Assembly (NCBI GenBank): GCA_045539095.1
Contig: JAZQER010000041.1
Span: forward strand, 1 to 12,681
DNA: 12,681 nucleotides
Source: SFWF01 sp045539095
GTDB taxonomy: Bacteria > Bacillota > Clostridia > Oscillospirales > Acutalibacteraceae
Reading direction: 5' to 3'
Shown here: piece by piece, positions 1 through 6,392 of the stretch
Position numbering within the stretch: position 1 is the stretch's first letter
How the letters are laid out: each line of letters starts with the position of its first letter
The notes under the pieces: model-generated
Database searches by the model: none
Told to the model about the DNA's origin: nothing
The model's input: the letters and a program-made list of their open reading frames with translations, nothing else
Program-made: the position numbers and the translations under genes

Positions 1-1
1 C

Positions 2-292
2 ATCATCACTCCCCCAAATATCCTAAACTACGCCCCCATTCTTGAGGTTACGGTACAGGACGAGGCGGGTAACGCTATAGCGGACGCTACAGTCACCGTC
101 AAGCGTTCAAAGGACGGTAGTACGATTGACCTTGGAAAAACTGATGAAAACGGTAAGGTTTCAAAGGATTACCTCTATTATGAGGGTATGACCCTTTCGG
201 TCACCACACCCACAGGTCTTTCGGGAGAGGTTGGTATCACCCTTTCTGCTAAGAACAACAGTGTAAATAAGGTCACAGCGACTGTGAAATAA
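2..292 (+). CDS. C-terminal part of a probable surface protein with an Ig/CnaB-like repeat (5' end outside window)
   Basis: The frame is open from base 2 to a TAA at 290-292 and gives 96 residues with no start, so the gene begins before the window. The last ~80 residues read as one beta-sandwich module: LEVTVQDEAGNAIADATVTV, then KTDENGKVSKDYLYYEGMTLSVTT, then GEVGITLSAKNN. The pattern 'V-x-D-x-x-G-N-x-I-x-D-A-x-V-x-V ... T-D-x-N-G-K-x-x' is typical of carboxypeptidase-regulatory-like, CnaB or Big-type Ig folds found at the ends of secreted or wall proteins. No LPxTG sorting signal or membrane anchor follows; the protein ends in VTATVK. The catalytic or binding part is upstream and unknown. 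The gene ends in a strong terminator at 291-314. Confidence 0.8.
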   Translation: MITPPNILNYAPILEVTVQDEAGNAIADATVTVKRSKDGSTIDLGKTDENGKVSKDYLYYEGMTLSVTTPTGLSGEVGITLSAKNNSVNKVTATVK

Positions 293-314
293 AAAAGACC
301 CGAGGGTCTTTTTT
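291..314. terminator. Bidirectional intrinsic terminator
   Basis: A 10-bp stem AAAAAAGACC (291-300) / GGTCTTTTTT (305-314) closes a CGAG loop. It has a T run on the + strand and, read from the other strand, also a T run. It overlaps the stop of the left + strand gene and touches the stop of the convergent SanA-like gene, so it can end both transcripts. Confidence 0.9.
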
Positions 315-996
315 ATTTATCATTCGTAACATCGCCGTTGCCGTCAACGGGTATGGCTTCACCGAGAAAGGTCGGTTTAGGTTTAAAAACGGATGCTAAA
401 AAGTCCTTATTTCTTGCGAGCACTTCCCTTGCATCTCTTAACTGTTGTCCCGCATAAACCTGAATATCCGATGAAACTCCGTAAGCTTCAAGTCCGAATT
501 TTTCAGCGATATAGAGCGCTCTGTAAAGGTGATATTCCTGGGTCACGATGATTATTTTATCGGCTTCGAATATTTCCTTTGCACGATAGATGCTCTCGTA
601 TGTTGAAAAACCCGCATGGTCCATAAAGATATCCTCACTAGGTACACCGCGGTCTATCGCATACTGTTTCATTGTATTTACTTCATCATAGGTCACTCTG
701 CCGTGGTCGCCGCTCATCAGCATTTTAGACGATGCTCCGCTTTCGTAAAGCGATATCCCAACGCTCAGTCGGTCACTAAGCATAGCGCTCGGAGAACCAT
801 CGTCTCTGACACCGCATCCGAGTACAAGTATGCAGTCGATGTTTGAAAGCTCTGATGCCGCATCAGCCGATATGATATTTTCCTTTGCAGAATTTACCAC
901 GTGAGCGTTTATGCACACAGCAGAGACCGTGGTGATAATCATCACACCGATCAATATTAATAATGTCATTAAGAAAATTTTTCTGTGTTTTTTCAT
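313..996 (-). CDS. SanA/YdcF-like membrane-anchored DUF218 protein
   Basis: This 227-residue protein has one N-terminal membrane segment (about residues 7-28, after MKKHRK) followed by a DUF218 domain facing outward. Family signatures are visible: DCILVLGCG at 54-62, SDRL at 74-77, MSGDHG at 94-99, EVNTM at 105-109, the STYES segment at 131-135, VTQEYHLYRA at 151-160, and REVLARNKDFL at 190-200. Its length fits SanA/vancomycin-resistance-related proteins. In Enterobacteria SanA affects envelope permeability; the biochemical activity of the family is poorly defined, so no reaction is assigned. The ATG at 994-996 is preceded only by a weak GGTG, but a good promoter lies upstream. The gene is monocistronic and convergent with the left gene. 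Confidence 0.85.
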   Translation of the reverse strand: MKKHRKIFLMTLLILIGVMIITTVSAVCINAHVVNSAKENIISADAASELSNIDCILVLGCGVRDDGSPSAMLSDRLSVGISLYESGASSKMLMSGDHGRVTYDEVNTMKQYAIDRGVPSEDIFMDHAGFSTYESIYRAKEIFEADKIIIVTQEYHLYRALYIAEKFGLEAYGVSSDIQVYAGQQLRDAREVLARNKDFLASVFKPKPTFLGEAIPVDGNGDVTNDK

Positions 997-1021
997 TTTG
1001 CACCAACGATTTATTTTTCTA

Positions 1022-1051
1022 TATTATAACATATATCCTCCATTATCACAA
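1022..1051 (-). promoter_or_regulatory. Promoter of the SanA-like gene
   Basis: Read on the - strand, TTGTGA (complement of 1046-1051) is followed after 18 bp by a perfect TATAAT (complement of 1022-1027). It lies about 25-30 bp upstream of the start codon at 996. No other good sigma-A type pair is seen for this gene. Confidence 0.6.
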
Positions 1052-1080
1052 GGGAGGAGTTTTCACCTATCCCTCCTCGG

Positions 1081-1123
1081 TATAAAATACCCTGAAGTCG
1101 GATAATATGATATAGAATACCCT
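1081..1123 (+). repeat. Direct repeat TATA(A/G)AATACCCT in the divergent promoter region
   Basis: TATAAAATACCCT at 1081-1093 and TATAGAATACCCT at 1111-1123 match at 12 of 13 bases and start 30 bp apart, about three helical turns. The right copy ends at the first base of the -35 box of the downstream promoter. This arrangement would suit an operator, but no regulator is known, and chance AT-rich similarity is possible. Confidence 0.4.
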
Positions 1124-1151
1124 TGACCTTTTGTAGAAAATTTGATATAAT
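1123..1151 (+). promoter_or_regulatory. Promoter of the GlmU-like/glmS/glmM operon
   Basis: TTGACC (1123-1128) and a perfect TATAAT (1146-1151) are separated by exactly 17 bp. Transcription would start near 1158, giving a leader of about 35 nt before the GTG start at 1193. This is the strongest sigma-A type promoter on the + strand in the window. Confidence 0.8.
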
Positions 1152-1192
1152 TATTACGCTTTTAGCAAAATATAGGAAAAGGAGGAGAATAT

Positions 1193-1849
1193 GTGAAAAC
1201 GTGTGATATTTTCGATATCAGCAAAACGTTAGCCAAGCCCTTGCTCGAAAAAACCGAGTATCCGTGGGAAGCTCTTGTGAAAATAAAAGATTTTATTTTA
1301 TCTCTCGGCCCTACTCTCGATAAAACGGTTTATGAAGAGGTTAAGCCACAGGTTTGGATCGCTAAGAGCGCGGTCGTTTTTGAGTCGGCATATATTGCGG
1401 CGCCCTGCATTATCGGCGAAAATACCGAAGTACGTCACTCAGCATTCATCCGCGGCAGTGTTCTTATAGGAAACGGCTGTGTTATAGGAAATTCTACCGA
1501 AATCAAAAACAGTATTATATTTGACTCGGTTCAAATTCCTCACTACAACTATGTCGGCGATTCTATTCTCGGCTACCGTTCCCATCTTGGAGCCGGCGCT
1601 ATCACCTCTAATGTTAAGAGTGATAAAAGCCTCGTTGCTGTTAAAACGGATAGCGAAATTATCGAAACCAGTCTTAAAAAGTTTGGCGCAATGGTTGGAG
1701 ACTATGTTGAAGTCGGCTGTAACAGTGTCCTGTGTCCGGGAACGGTTATTGCAAGACATTCAAGTGTTTATCCCCTATCGCGCGTACGTGGCTTTATACC
1801 CGAAAATTCGATATTTAAAGGTCCGGAAAATATTGTCACAAAGCTCTAG
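1193..1849 (+). CDS. GlmU-like left-handed beta-helix acyltransferase (no pyrophosphorylase domain)
   Basis: This 218-residue protein has a helical N-terminus (residues 1-45) followed by hexapeptide-repeat turns (about 51-200), for example IAAPCIIGENTEVRHSAFI, VLIGNGCVIGN and MVGDYVEVGCNSVLCPG. PHYNYVGDS (116-124), followed by HLGAGAITSN (131-140), matches the GlmU acetyltransferase stretch GHLTYLGDA...NIGAGTITCN. H117 therefore aligns with the catalytic His of GlmU (E. coli His363). The nucleotide-binding GxGTRM domain is absent. Homologues in Clostridia are often labelled UDP-GlcNAc pyrophosphorylase, which this sequence does not support. The start is GTG at 1193, 7 nt after GGAGG (1181-1185); the ATG two bases earlier is followed at once by TGA. 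Being first in an operon with glmS and glmM suggests acetylation of glucosamine-1-phosphate or a related sugar phosphate (inference). Confidence 0.8.
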   Translation: MKTCDIFDISKTLAKPLLEKTEYPWEALVKIKDFILSLGPTLDKTVYEEVKPQVWIAKSAVVFESAYIAAPCIIGENTEVRHSAFIRGSVLIGNGCVIGNSTEIKNSIIFDSVQIPHYNYVGDSILGYRSHLGAGAITSNVKSDKSLVAVKTDSEIIETSLKKFGAMVGDYVEVGCNSVLCPGTVIARHSSVYPLSRVRGFIPENSIFKGPENIVTKL

Positions 1850-1861
1850 AAAAACTAATTT
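1833..1861 (+). promoter_or_regulatory. Possible weak internal promoter before the glmS ribozyme
   Basis: TTGTCA (1833-1838) and TAATTT (1856-1861) are 17 bp apart, overlapping the end of the upstream gene. The -10 box matches consensus at only three of six positions. If used, RNA would begin near 1868, just at the strand that pairs with the glmS ribosome-binding region. There is no terminator between 1849 and the ribozyme, so readthrough from the promoter at 1123-1151 is the default view. Confidence 0.3.
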
Positions 1862-1884
1862 TTAACAAGCGGGACAGATTAAAT

Positions 1885-2034
1885 AAGCGCCAGACCCCGT
1901 ATTGGGGTGACGAGGTAAGAAGTTATCGAAAATTCGGCGGGTGCTTCTTCGGACGTATATCTTCGGTCGTAAGGTTGTGTACAAATAAACAAAGGCATAA
2001 CTAAAAGATAATAAACACTGTTGTCCCGCATACG
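1885..2034 (+). ncRNA. glmS ribozyme: glmS glucosamine-6-phosphate activated ribozyme
   Basis: The conserved core is present in order. AAGCGCC lies at 1885-1891, with predicted cleavage between A1886 and G1887. A short hairpin follows (ACCCC 1894-1898 / GGGGT 1904-1908), then GACGAGG (1909-1915), GTTATCGA (1922-1929) and TTCGGCGGGTGC (1933-1944). AAGAAG (1917-1922) pairs with CTTCTT (1944-1949). This matches the Rfam glmS family pattern, and the next gene is glmS. Glucosamine-6-phosphate binding triggers self-cleavage, and the 5'-OH product is then degraded, lowering GlmS. The 3' boundary is approximate; the A-rich peripheral part after ~1970 is less certain. Confidence 0.95.
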
Positions 2035-2050
2035 AAAGGATTAAATATTT

Positions 2051-3877
2051 ATGTGTGGAATTATAGGTTACACAGGCAGTGAAAATGCACTGCCGAGACT
2101 TCTCGCAGGACTTTCTGCTCTAGAATACAGAGGCTATGACTCTGCAGGTGTTGCGTTTTTCAAAGACGCTTCCTTGGACTGCATCAAATCGAAGGGCAGA
2201 ATTGATATTTTAAAGGAAAAGGTCGGCTCCTCCCTCTTCTCAAATTGCGGCATAGGTCACACCCGCTGGGCAACCCATGGAGAGCCTAGCGACGTAAACT
2301 CGCATCCTCATGGCACAGACAGGCTTTATATCGTTCATAACGGTATCATAGAAAACTATGCAGAGCTAAAGGTTGAGCTTGAAGCAGAAGGCTATTCCTT
2401 TGTTTCAGAGACCGATACAGAGGTTGCGGCTAAGGTAATAGACCGCGCCTACGGTAAAACTCTTGACCCCGTTGCGGCGCTTCGCTCAGCAGCAAAGGAG
2501 TTTCGTGGCTCATATGCCATCGCAGCAGTGTTCGAAAACTGTCCCGATAAGATTTTCGGCATACGACGTGATAATCCCATGCTCGCCGCGGTATCACCCG
2601 ACGGAGCTTTTATCACCTCCGATATTTCGGCGGTTCTCTCTTACACAAAGACCTTTGTCCGTCCTCTTGAGGGCGAGGTTGCAGTAGCCTCACCCGACGG
2701 CATTGTCCTCTACGGAGAAAACGGCGAAATTGTTACAAGGGAATTTGAGACTGCTCTTTGGAGTCGAGAAGAAGCCGAAAAAGGCGGTTTCCCCTATTAT
2801 ATGATAAAGGAAATTCACGAAGAGCCCGAAGCTCTTATCAAAACCCTGAGACCCAGAATTAAGGGCGGTATGCCGCATTTTGATTCTGAGCTTCTGACAC
2901 CTGAGCGCATAAGCCGTTATTCACAGATTCACATTGTTGCTTGCGGTACGGCGTACCACGCAGGTCTTATTGCAAAGTTCGCTATTGAAGGCCTTGCAAG
3001 AATTCGCGTTAATGTTGAGCTGGCTTCGGAATTCCGTTACAACGCGCCCATACTTTCCCCCGACGACCTTGTTGTCGTTATTTCACAGTCGGGTGAAACT
3101 GCCGATACCTTGGCAGCTCTTCGTCTTGCCAAGGAGAACGGCGTGCCTGTACTCGGCGTTGTAAACGTGGCAGGCTCTGCTATCGCACGCGAGTCGGACA
3201 GCGTTATCTACACTCTTTGCGGACCGGAGATAGCCGTTGCTTCAACAAAGGCTTATTCGGTACAGTGCGCACTGCTTTATCTTATAGCCATTCATATCGC
3301 CCACTCGCTCGGAAGATTGGACAATGCTTCGGCTTCTGCCCTCACAAATGAGCTTTTAAACGATATTCCCAAGGCTGTAGCTTCGGTTATTTCTGAAAAA
3401 AGCGAGCTTCTTTCAGAAATCGCTCAGAATTTCAAGAACTCAAAAAGTATTTTCTTTATAGGCAGAGGTATTGACAACGCTCTCACAAATGAGGCGGCAC
3501 TTAAATGTAAGGAGATTTCTTACATTCACTGTGAAGCCTATGCTGCAGGAGAATTGAAACACGGAACTATATCTCTTGTTACCGACGGAACTCCCGTATG
3601 CGCTGTTATGACTCAAGGCTCGGTTGCGGAAAAGATGATAAGCAATATAAGAGAGGTAAAGGCTCGCGGAGCTAACCTCCTACTTGTTACTCGCGAAGGA
3701 ATTCCCTTCCCGTCCGATATTGCCGACACTGTTATAACACTGCCCGCTATAAGTGAGCTCTTTATGCCTATCACCTGCGGTACAGTCGCTCAGCTTATGG
3801 CTTACTATCTGTCACTACACCTGGGTATTGATGTTGATAAACCGCGCAATCTTGCAAAGAGCGTAACCGTAGAATAA
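2051..3877 (+). CDS. glmS: Glutamine-fructose-6-phosphate aminotransferase (isomerizing)
   Basis: GlmS converts fructose-6-phosphate and glutamine into glucosamine-6-phosphate and glutamate, the entry step to UDP-GlcNAc, in the cytoplasm. The 608 residues equal the usual length. The Ntn glutaminase half starts MCGIIGYTG, with Cys2 as nucleophile, then HTRWATHG (70-77), HNGIIEN (96-102) and SETDTEV (119-125). Two SIS domains follow: CGTAYHAG (298-304 region) and SQSGETADT (345-353), then the second around 455-590 with EAYAAGELKHGT (495-506). The tail KPRNLAKSVTVE includes the Lys that binds substrate (K603). The ATG follows AAAGGA (2035-2040) at 10 nt. Expression should be controlled by the ribozyme in its leader. 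glmM starts 23 bp downstream. Confidence 0.98.
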   Translation: MCGIIGYTGSENALPRLLAGLSALEYRGYDSAGVAFFKDASLDCIKSKGRIDILKEKVGSSLFSNCGIGHTRWATHGEPSDVNSHPHGTDRLYIVHNGIIENYAELKVELEAEGYSFVSETDTEVAAKVIDRAYGKTLDPVAALRSAAKEFRGSYAIAAVFENCPDKIFGIRRDNPMLAAVSPDGAFITSDISAVLSYTKTFVRPLEGEVAVASPDGIVLYGENGEIVTREFETALWSREEAEKGGFPYYMIKEIHEEPEALIKTLRPRIKGGMPHFDSELLTPERISRYSQIHIVACGTAYHAGLIAKFAIEGLARIRVNVELASEFRYNAPILSPDDLVVVISQSGETADTLAALRLAKENGVPVLGVVNVAGSAIARESDSVIYTLCGPEIAVASTKAYSVQCALLYLIAIHIAHSLGRLDNASASALTNELLNDIPKAVASVISEKSELLSEIAQNFKNSKSIFFIGRGIDNALTNEAALKCKEISYIHCEAYAAGELKHGTISLVTDGTPVCAVMTQGSVAEKMISNIREVKARGANLLLVTREGIPFPSDIADTVITLPAISELFMPITCGTVAQLMAYYLSLHLGIDVDKPRNLAKSVTVE

Positions 3878-3900
3878 AACTCACTAAAGGAGTAATAATT

Positions 3901-5244
3901 ATGGGTAAGTATTTCGGAACTGACGGTTTCCGCGGAGAAGCAAACGTTGTTCTGACTGTTGAACATGCCTTTAAAATAGGCAGATATCTCGGCTGGTATT
4001 ACGGCAAGGAGCATAAGTGCCGTATTGTTATAGGTAAGGATACAAGACGTTCAAGCTATATGTTTGAATACGCTCTGGTTGCCGGTCTTGTATCAAGCGG
4101 CGCTGATGCGTATCTTCTTCACGTTACAACTACTCCAAGTGTGGCTTATGTTGTGCGCACAGAGGATTTTGACTGCGGAATTATGATATCCGCAAGCCAC
4201 AATCCCTACTATGATAACGGCATAAAATTAATAAATAACCGTGGCGAAAAGATGAGCGAGTCAATAATACTCGACATCGAGGACTATATTGACGGCAAAA
4301 TACCCGAAATTCCCCTCTCGCGCGGTGAAAACATCGGTTGTACGGTTGACTATGCTCTTGGAAGAAACCGATATACAGGCTATATTATCTCCCTTGCGCG
4401 TAATTCCTATAAGGATATGAAGATAGGCATTGACGCTTCAAACGGAAGTACCTGGATGCTCGCAAAGAGCATTTTTGACACTCTCGGTGCCAAGACATAT
4501 GTTATCGGAAATCATCCCGACGGCTTTAACATAAACCGTGACTGCGGCTCTACCCACATAGAGGGACTGCGCAAGCTCGTTCGTGATAACGACCTTGATA
4601 TAGGCTTTGCCTTTGACGGCGATGCCGACCGCTGTCTTGCCGTTGATGAAAACGGCAACGTACTGACCGGAGACCATATTCTCTATTTCTGCGGAAAGTA
4701 TCTCAAGAGCTGCGACAAGCTTGCCAAGGACACCGTTGTCACAACTGTTATGTCAAATATGGGACTTTACAAAGCTTTTGATCGCGAAGGTATAAACTAT
4801 GTAAAGACCGATGTAGGCGATAAGTACGTTTATGAGGCAATCGCCCAGAACGGATATACCCTCGGTGGAGAGGAATCGGGCCACATTATCTTTTCAAAAT
4901 ACGCCTCCACAGGCGACGGACTTATAACCGCTATAAAGATAATGGATGTGCTCTGTGACTCAAAGCTGCCCGCCTCAAAGCTTTCTGACGGACTGACTAT
5001 TTACCCCCAGATCACAAAAAATGTAAGGGTTGCTGATAAGGATGCCGTCCTCAGTGATCCCGATGTCATAGCCGCAAAGGAATCGGCAGAGCAGATGCTT
5101 TCAAACAAGGGCAGAATACTCCTTAGAAAGAGCGGTACAGAGCCGCTTATAAGAGTTATGTGTGAAGCCGAGAGCGATGGGCTTTGCCGCGCTTCGGTAG
5201 ACAACATAGTAAATAAGATAATCGAAAAAGGCTACCAGATTTAA
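3901..5244 (+). CDS. glmM: Phosphoglucosamine mutase
   Basis: GlmM interconverts glucosamine-6-phosphate and glucosamine-1-phosphate, the step after GlmS. The 447 residues are the usual GlmM length. In order: FGTDGFRG at 5-12, the phosphoserine loop ISASHNP (96-102, catalytic Ser99), the metal-binding loop DGDADR (239-244), the sugar-binding GGEESGH (322-328), and the phosphate-binding RKSGTEP (409-415). Together with operon position these favour GlmM over phosphomannomutase or phosphoglucomutase. The ATG follows AAAGGAG (3886-3892) with 8-nt spacing and lies 23 bp after glmS, so the two are co-transcribed. The stop codon lies inside the terminator stem. Confidence 0.96.
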   Translation: MGKYFGTDGFRGEANVVLTVEHAFKIGRYLGWYYGKEHKCRIVIGKDTRRSSYMFEYALVAGLVSSGADAYLLHVTTTPSVAYVVRTEDFDCGIMISASHNPYYDNGIKLINNRGEKMSESIILDIEDYIDGKIPEIPLSRGENIGCTVDYALGRNRYTGYIISLARNSYKDMKIGIDASNGSTWMLAKSIFDTLGAKTYVIGNHPDGFNINRDCGSTHIEGLRKLVRDNDLDIGFAFDGDADRCLAVDENGNVLTGDHILYFCGKYLKSCDKLAKDTVVTTVMSNMGLYKAFDREGINYVKTDVGDKYVYEAIAQNGYTLGGEESGHIIFSKYASTGDGLITAIKIMDVLCDSKLPASKLSDGLTIYPQITKNVRVADKDAVLSDPDVIAAKESAEQMLSNKGRILLRKSGTEPLIRVMCEAESDGLCRASVDNIVNKIIEKGYQI

Positions 5245-5268
5245 AAAAGACCCTCACGGGTCTTTTTT
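5243..5268. terminator. Bidirectional intrinsic terminator after glmM
   Basis: An 11-bp stem AAAAAAGACCC (5243-5253) / GGGTCTTTTTT (5258-5268) closes a TCAC loop and is followed by two more T. It overlaps the glmM stop and abuts the stop of the convergent YwaF-like gene. The stem is nearly the same sequence as the terminator at 291-314. Confidence 0.92.
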
Positions 5269-6060
5269 TTAGTGGCGGCGGCGTTTTGCAAACAGCAAGA
5301 GGGTTAAACGCGCGAGGACTGTAAAAGCCGCAAGGTATAGTATTTGAAAAATGGGGTCGGGTAAAAATCGTCTAATCGGTGCAAGCAAGGGCTGATCTTC
5401 GGGGAAATAGGGGCTTATAAAATACATATTAAAGACCTCACCATCGGGTATACCTAAAAGAAACGCAACCTGATTTAGCACCATCGCGACAACTGCACCT
5501 ATCAAAAAAGGCGGTATAGCAGCCCTTATGGTTTCATTCCCCGCCTTTACATATCCGCTCGACAGCAAAAACACTCCAACAACGACCATAGACCCATGAC
5601 AGACCATAGTCTGAATATTCACACCTATTATGTTAGAAAACAAGGACGAGCCTGTGGCCATAGTTAATAGACCTGCAGCGAGGCCGTAGGAAGAAAGATA
5701 ACAGCATAGCATATAATGGAGTTTTTTATTCTTGATAATCGCCGCCGCCATCCCTGCAAACATCGGGGTCGAACAAAACTGCCAGGGAAAGATATGCCAT
5801 TTATAATTGAAAATAAATCTCACTCCGTCAAAAGTAAAACTGAAAACTATCTGTTTGTATATCTCAAGAATGACGACCGCAAGAGATATTATGAGCAAAA
5901 GACGGCGAATATGTTTTTCGCTTGGTGTTTCTACCCTCTTACAGACGATCAAAATAACCCCTGAGGTCACCAGAAGCCAAAATATGTGAAAAGCCCCGAA
6001 TGGAGTCGGTCTCTCCCCTGTTGTTTTTAAGATTTTTAATATATCTGCTAATACTTTCAT
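5269..6060 (-). CDS. YwaF/TMEM164-like integral membrane protein
   Basis: This is a polytopic membrane protein with about six to seven hydrophobic segments, for example around residues 24-40, 53-75, 100-110, 115-135, 146-163, 175-200 and 230-255. The signature KWHIFPWQFCSTPMF (87-101) and a later VCHGSM segment match the TIGR02206/YwaF family. The role of bacterial members is unknown; eukaryotic TMEM164 is linked to lipid acyl transfer, which should not be carried over without evidence. The ATG at 6058-6060 (263 aa) is preferred: AAGAGGTG lies 9 nt upstream, and a GTG at 6067-6069 in the same frame is itself part of that ribosome-binding site. The gene stands alone, convergent with glmM and upstream-flanked by the inverted-repeat unit. 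Confidence 0.8.
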   Translation of the reverse strand: MKVLADILKILKTTGERPTPFGAFHIFWLLVTSGVILIVCKRVETPSEKHIRRLLLIISLAVVILEIYKQIVFSFTFDGVRFIFNYKWHIFPWQFCSTPMFAGMAAAIIKNKKLHYMLCCYLSSYGLAAGLLTMATGSSLFSNIIGVNIQTMVCHGSMVVVGVFLLSSGYVKAGNETIRAAIPPFLIGAVVAMVLNQVAFLLGIPDGEVFNMYFISPYFPEDQPLLAPIRRFLPDPIFQILYLAAFTVLARLTLLLFAKRRRH

Positions 6061-6118
6061 GCCGCGCACCTCTTTTATATTATTATCATCACATAATCGT
6101 ACGCTATTATTTATTCGC

Positions 6119-6142
6119 AGATAAAAAAGAAAGTCACACTGT
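6119..6142 (+). repeat. Left terminal inverted repeat
   Basis: This is the left copy of the inverted pair. The inner 14 nt GAAAGTCACACTGT (6129-6142) match the complement of 6984-6997 exactly. The outer AGAT also matches after an A-run of six here versus four on the right. Confidence 0.8.
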
Positions 6143-6144
6143 CA

Positions 6145-6346
6145 GGCGTTGTACCCGTAAGGATACAACGCCAATTTTATTCGCCAAAGGCGAGTTGTAT
6201 TGCTACGCAGTTATATTCGGCTAATGCCGAGTGTTATTGCCTTTGACAGTTTGAGGGCGAATAAAATATCACTGAAACCGCAAGGTTTCAATATCACTTT
6301 TGATTTATCAAAAATATCACTGTGAGACCTGTCTCACAATATCACT
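6145..6346 (+). repeat. Array of eight short hairpins separated by 9-nt motifs
   Basis: The units are contiguous. Hairpin 6145-6172 (9-bp stem GGCGTTGTA/TACAACGCC, inner GTAA loop) is followed by AATTTTATT. CGCC-AAA-GGCG (6182-6192) is followed by AGTTGTATT. GC-TAC-GC (6202-6208) is followed by AGTTATATT. CGGC-TAAT-GCCG (6218-6229) is followed by AGTGTTATT. A wobble-rich hairpin spans 6239-6258 (loop CAGT). The right half then has four perfect AATATCACT copies (6265-6273, 6290-6298, 6313-6321, 6338-6346). They are separated by GAAACC-GCAA-GGTTTC (6274-6289), TTTGA-TTTA-TCAAA (6299-6312) and GTGAGA-CCTG-TCTCAC (6322-6337). The left-half spacers are degenerate copies of AGTGATATT, the complement of AATATCACT, so the motif flips orientation at the central hairpin. 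Confidence 0.85.
6174..6267. repeat. 12-bp internal inverted repeat within the array
   Basis: ATTTTATTCGCC (6174-6185) is the exact complement of GGCGAATAAAAT (6256-6267). The arms enclose three of the array hairpins. Pairing here would compete with the local hairpins at 6182-6192 and 6239-6258. A second long-range pair, ACTGTCA (6138-6144) with TGACAGT (6244-6250), links the inner end of the terminal repeat to the array centre. Confidence 0.7.
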
Positions 6347-6374
6347 TGAAAATTAAAGAGGAAATTTATATAAT
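6346..6374 (+). promoter_or_regulatory. Promoter of the DUF4375-like gene
   Basis: TTGAAA (6346-6351) and a perfect TATAAT (6369-6374) are 17 bp apart. The -35 box starts at the last base of the fourth AATATCACT copy. RNA would start near 6381, only about 12 nt before the ATG, so the hairpin array would lie upstream of this transcript. Confidence 0.7.
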
Positions 6375-6392
6375 AAAATAAGAGGTGATTTT

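Noticed and set aside
1439..1759. Antisense reading frame across the GlmU-like gene
   Set aside because: It is a shadow of a clearly coding beta-helix gene, with no ribosome-binding site or recognisable protein family.
1850..2050. Small protein-coding gene in the glmS leader
   Set aside because: The interval is fully explained by the conserved glmS ribozyme core and the glmS ribosome-binding site.
6000..6224. Open frame running through the YwaF-like start and the hairpin array
   Set aside because: Its composition is unlike a protein, it overlaps the 5' end of a real gene on the other strand, and it crosses the repeat structures.
6265..6346. CRISPR array (regular repeats with similar-length spacers)
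   Set aside because: The repeat is only 9 nt, and the 'spacers' are themselves perfect palindromes of 14-16 nt; no cas genes are nearby.
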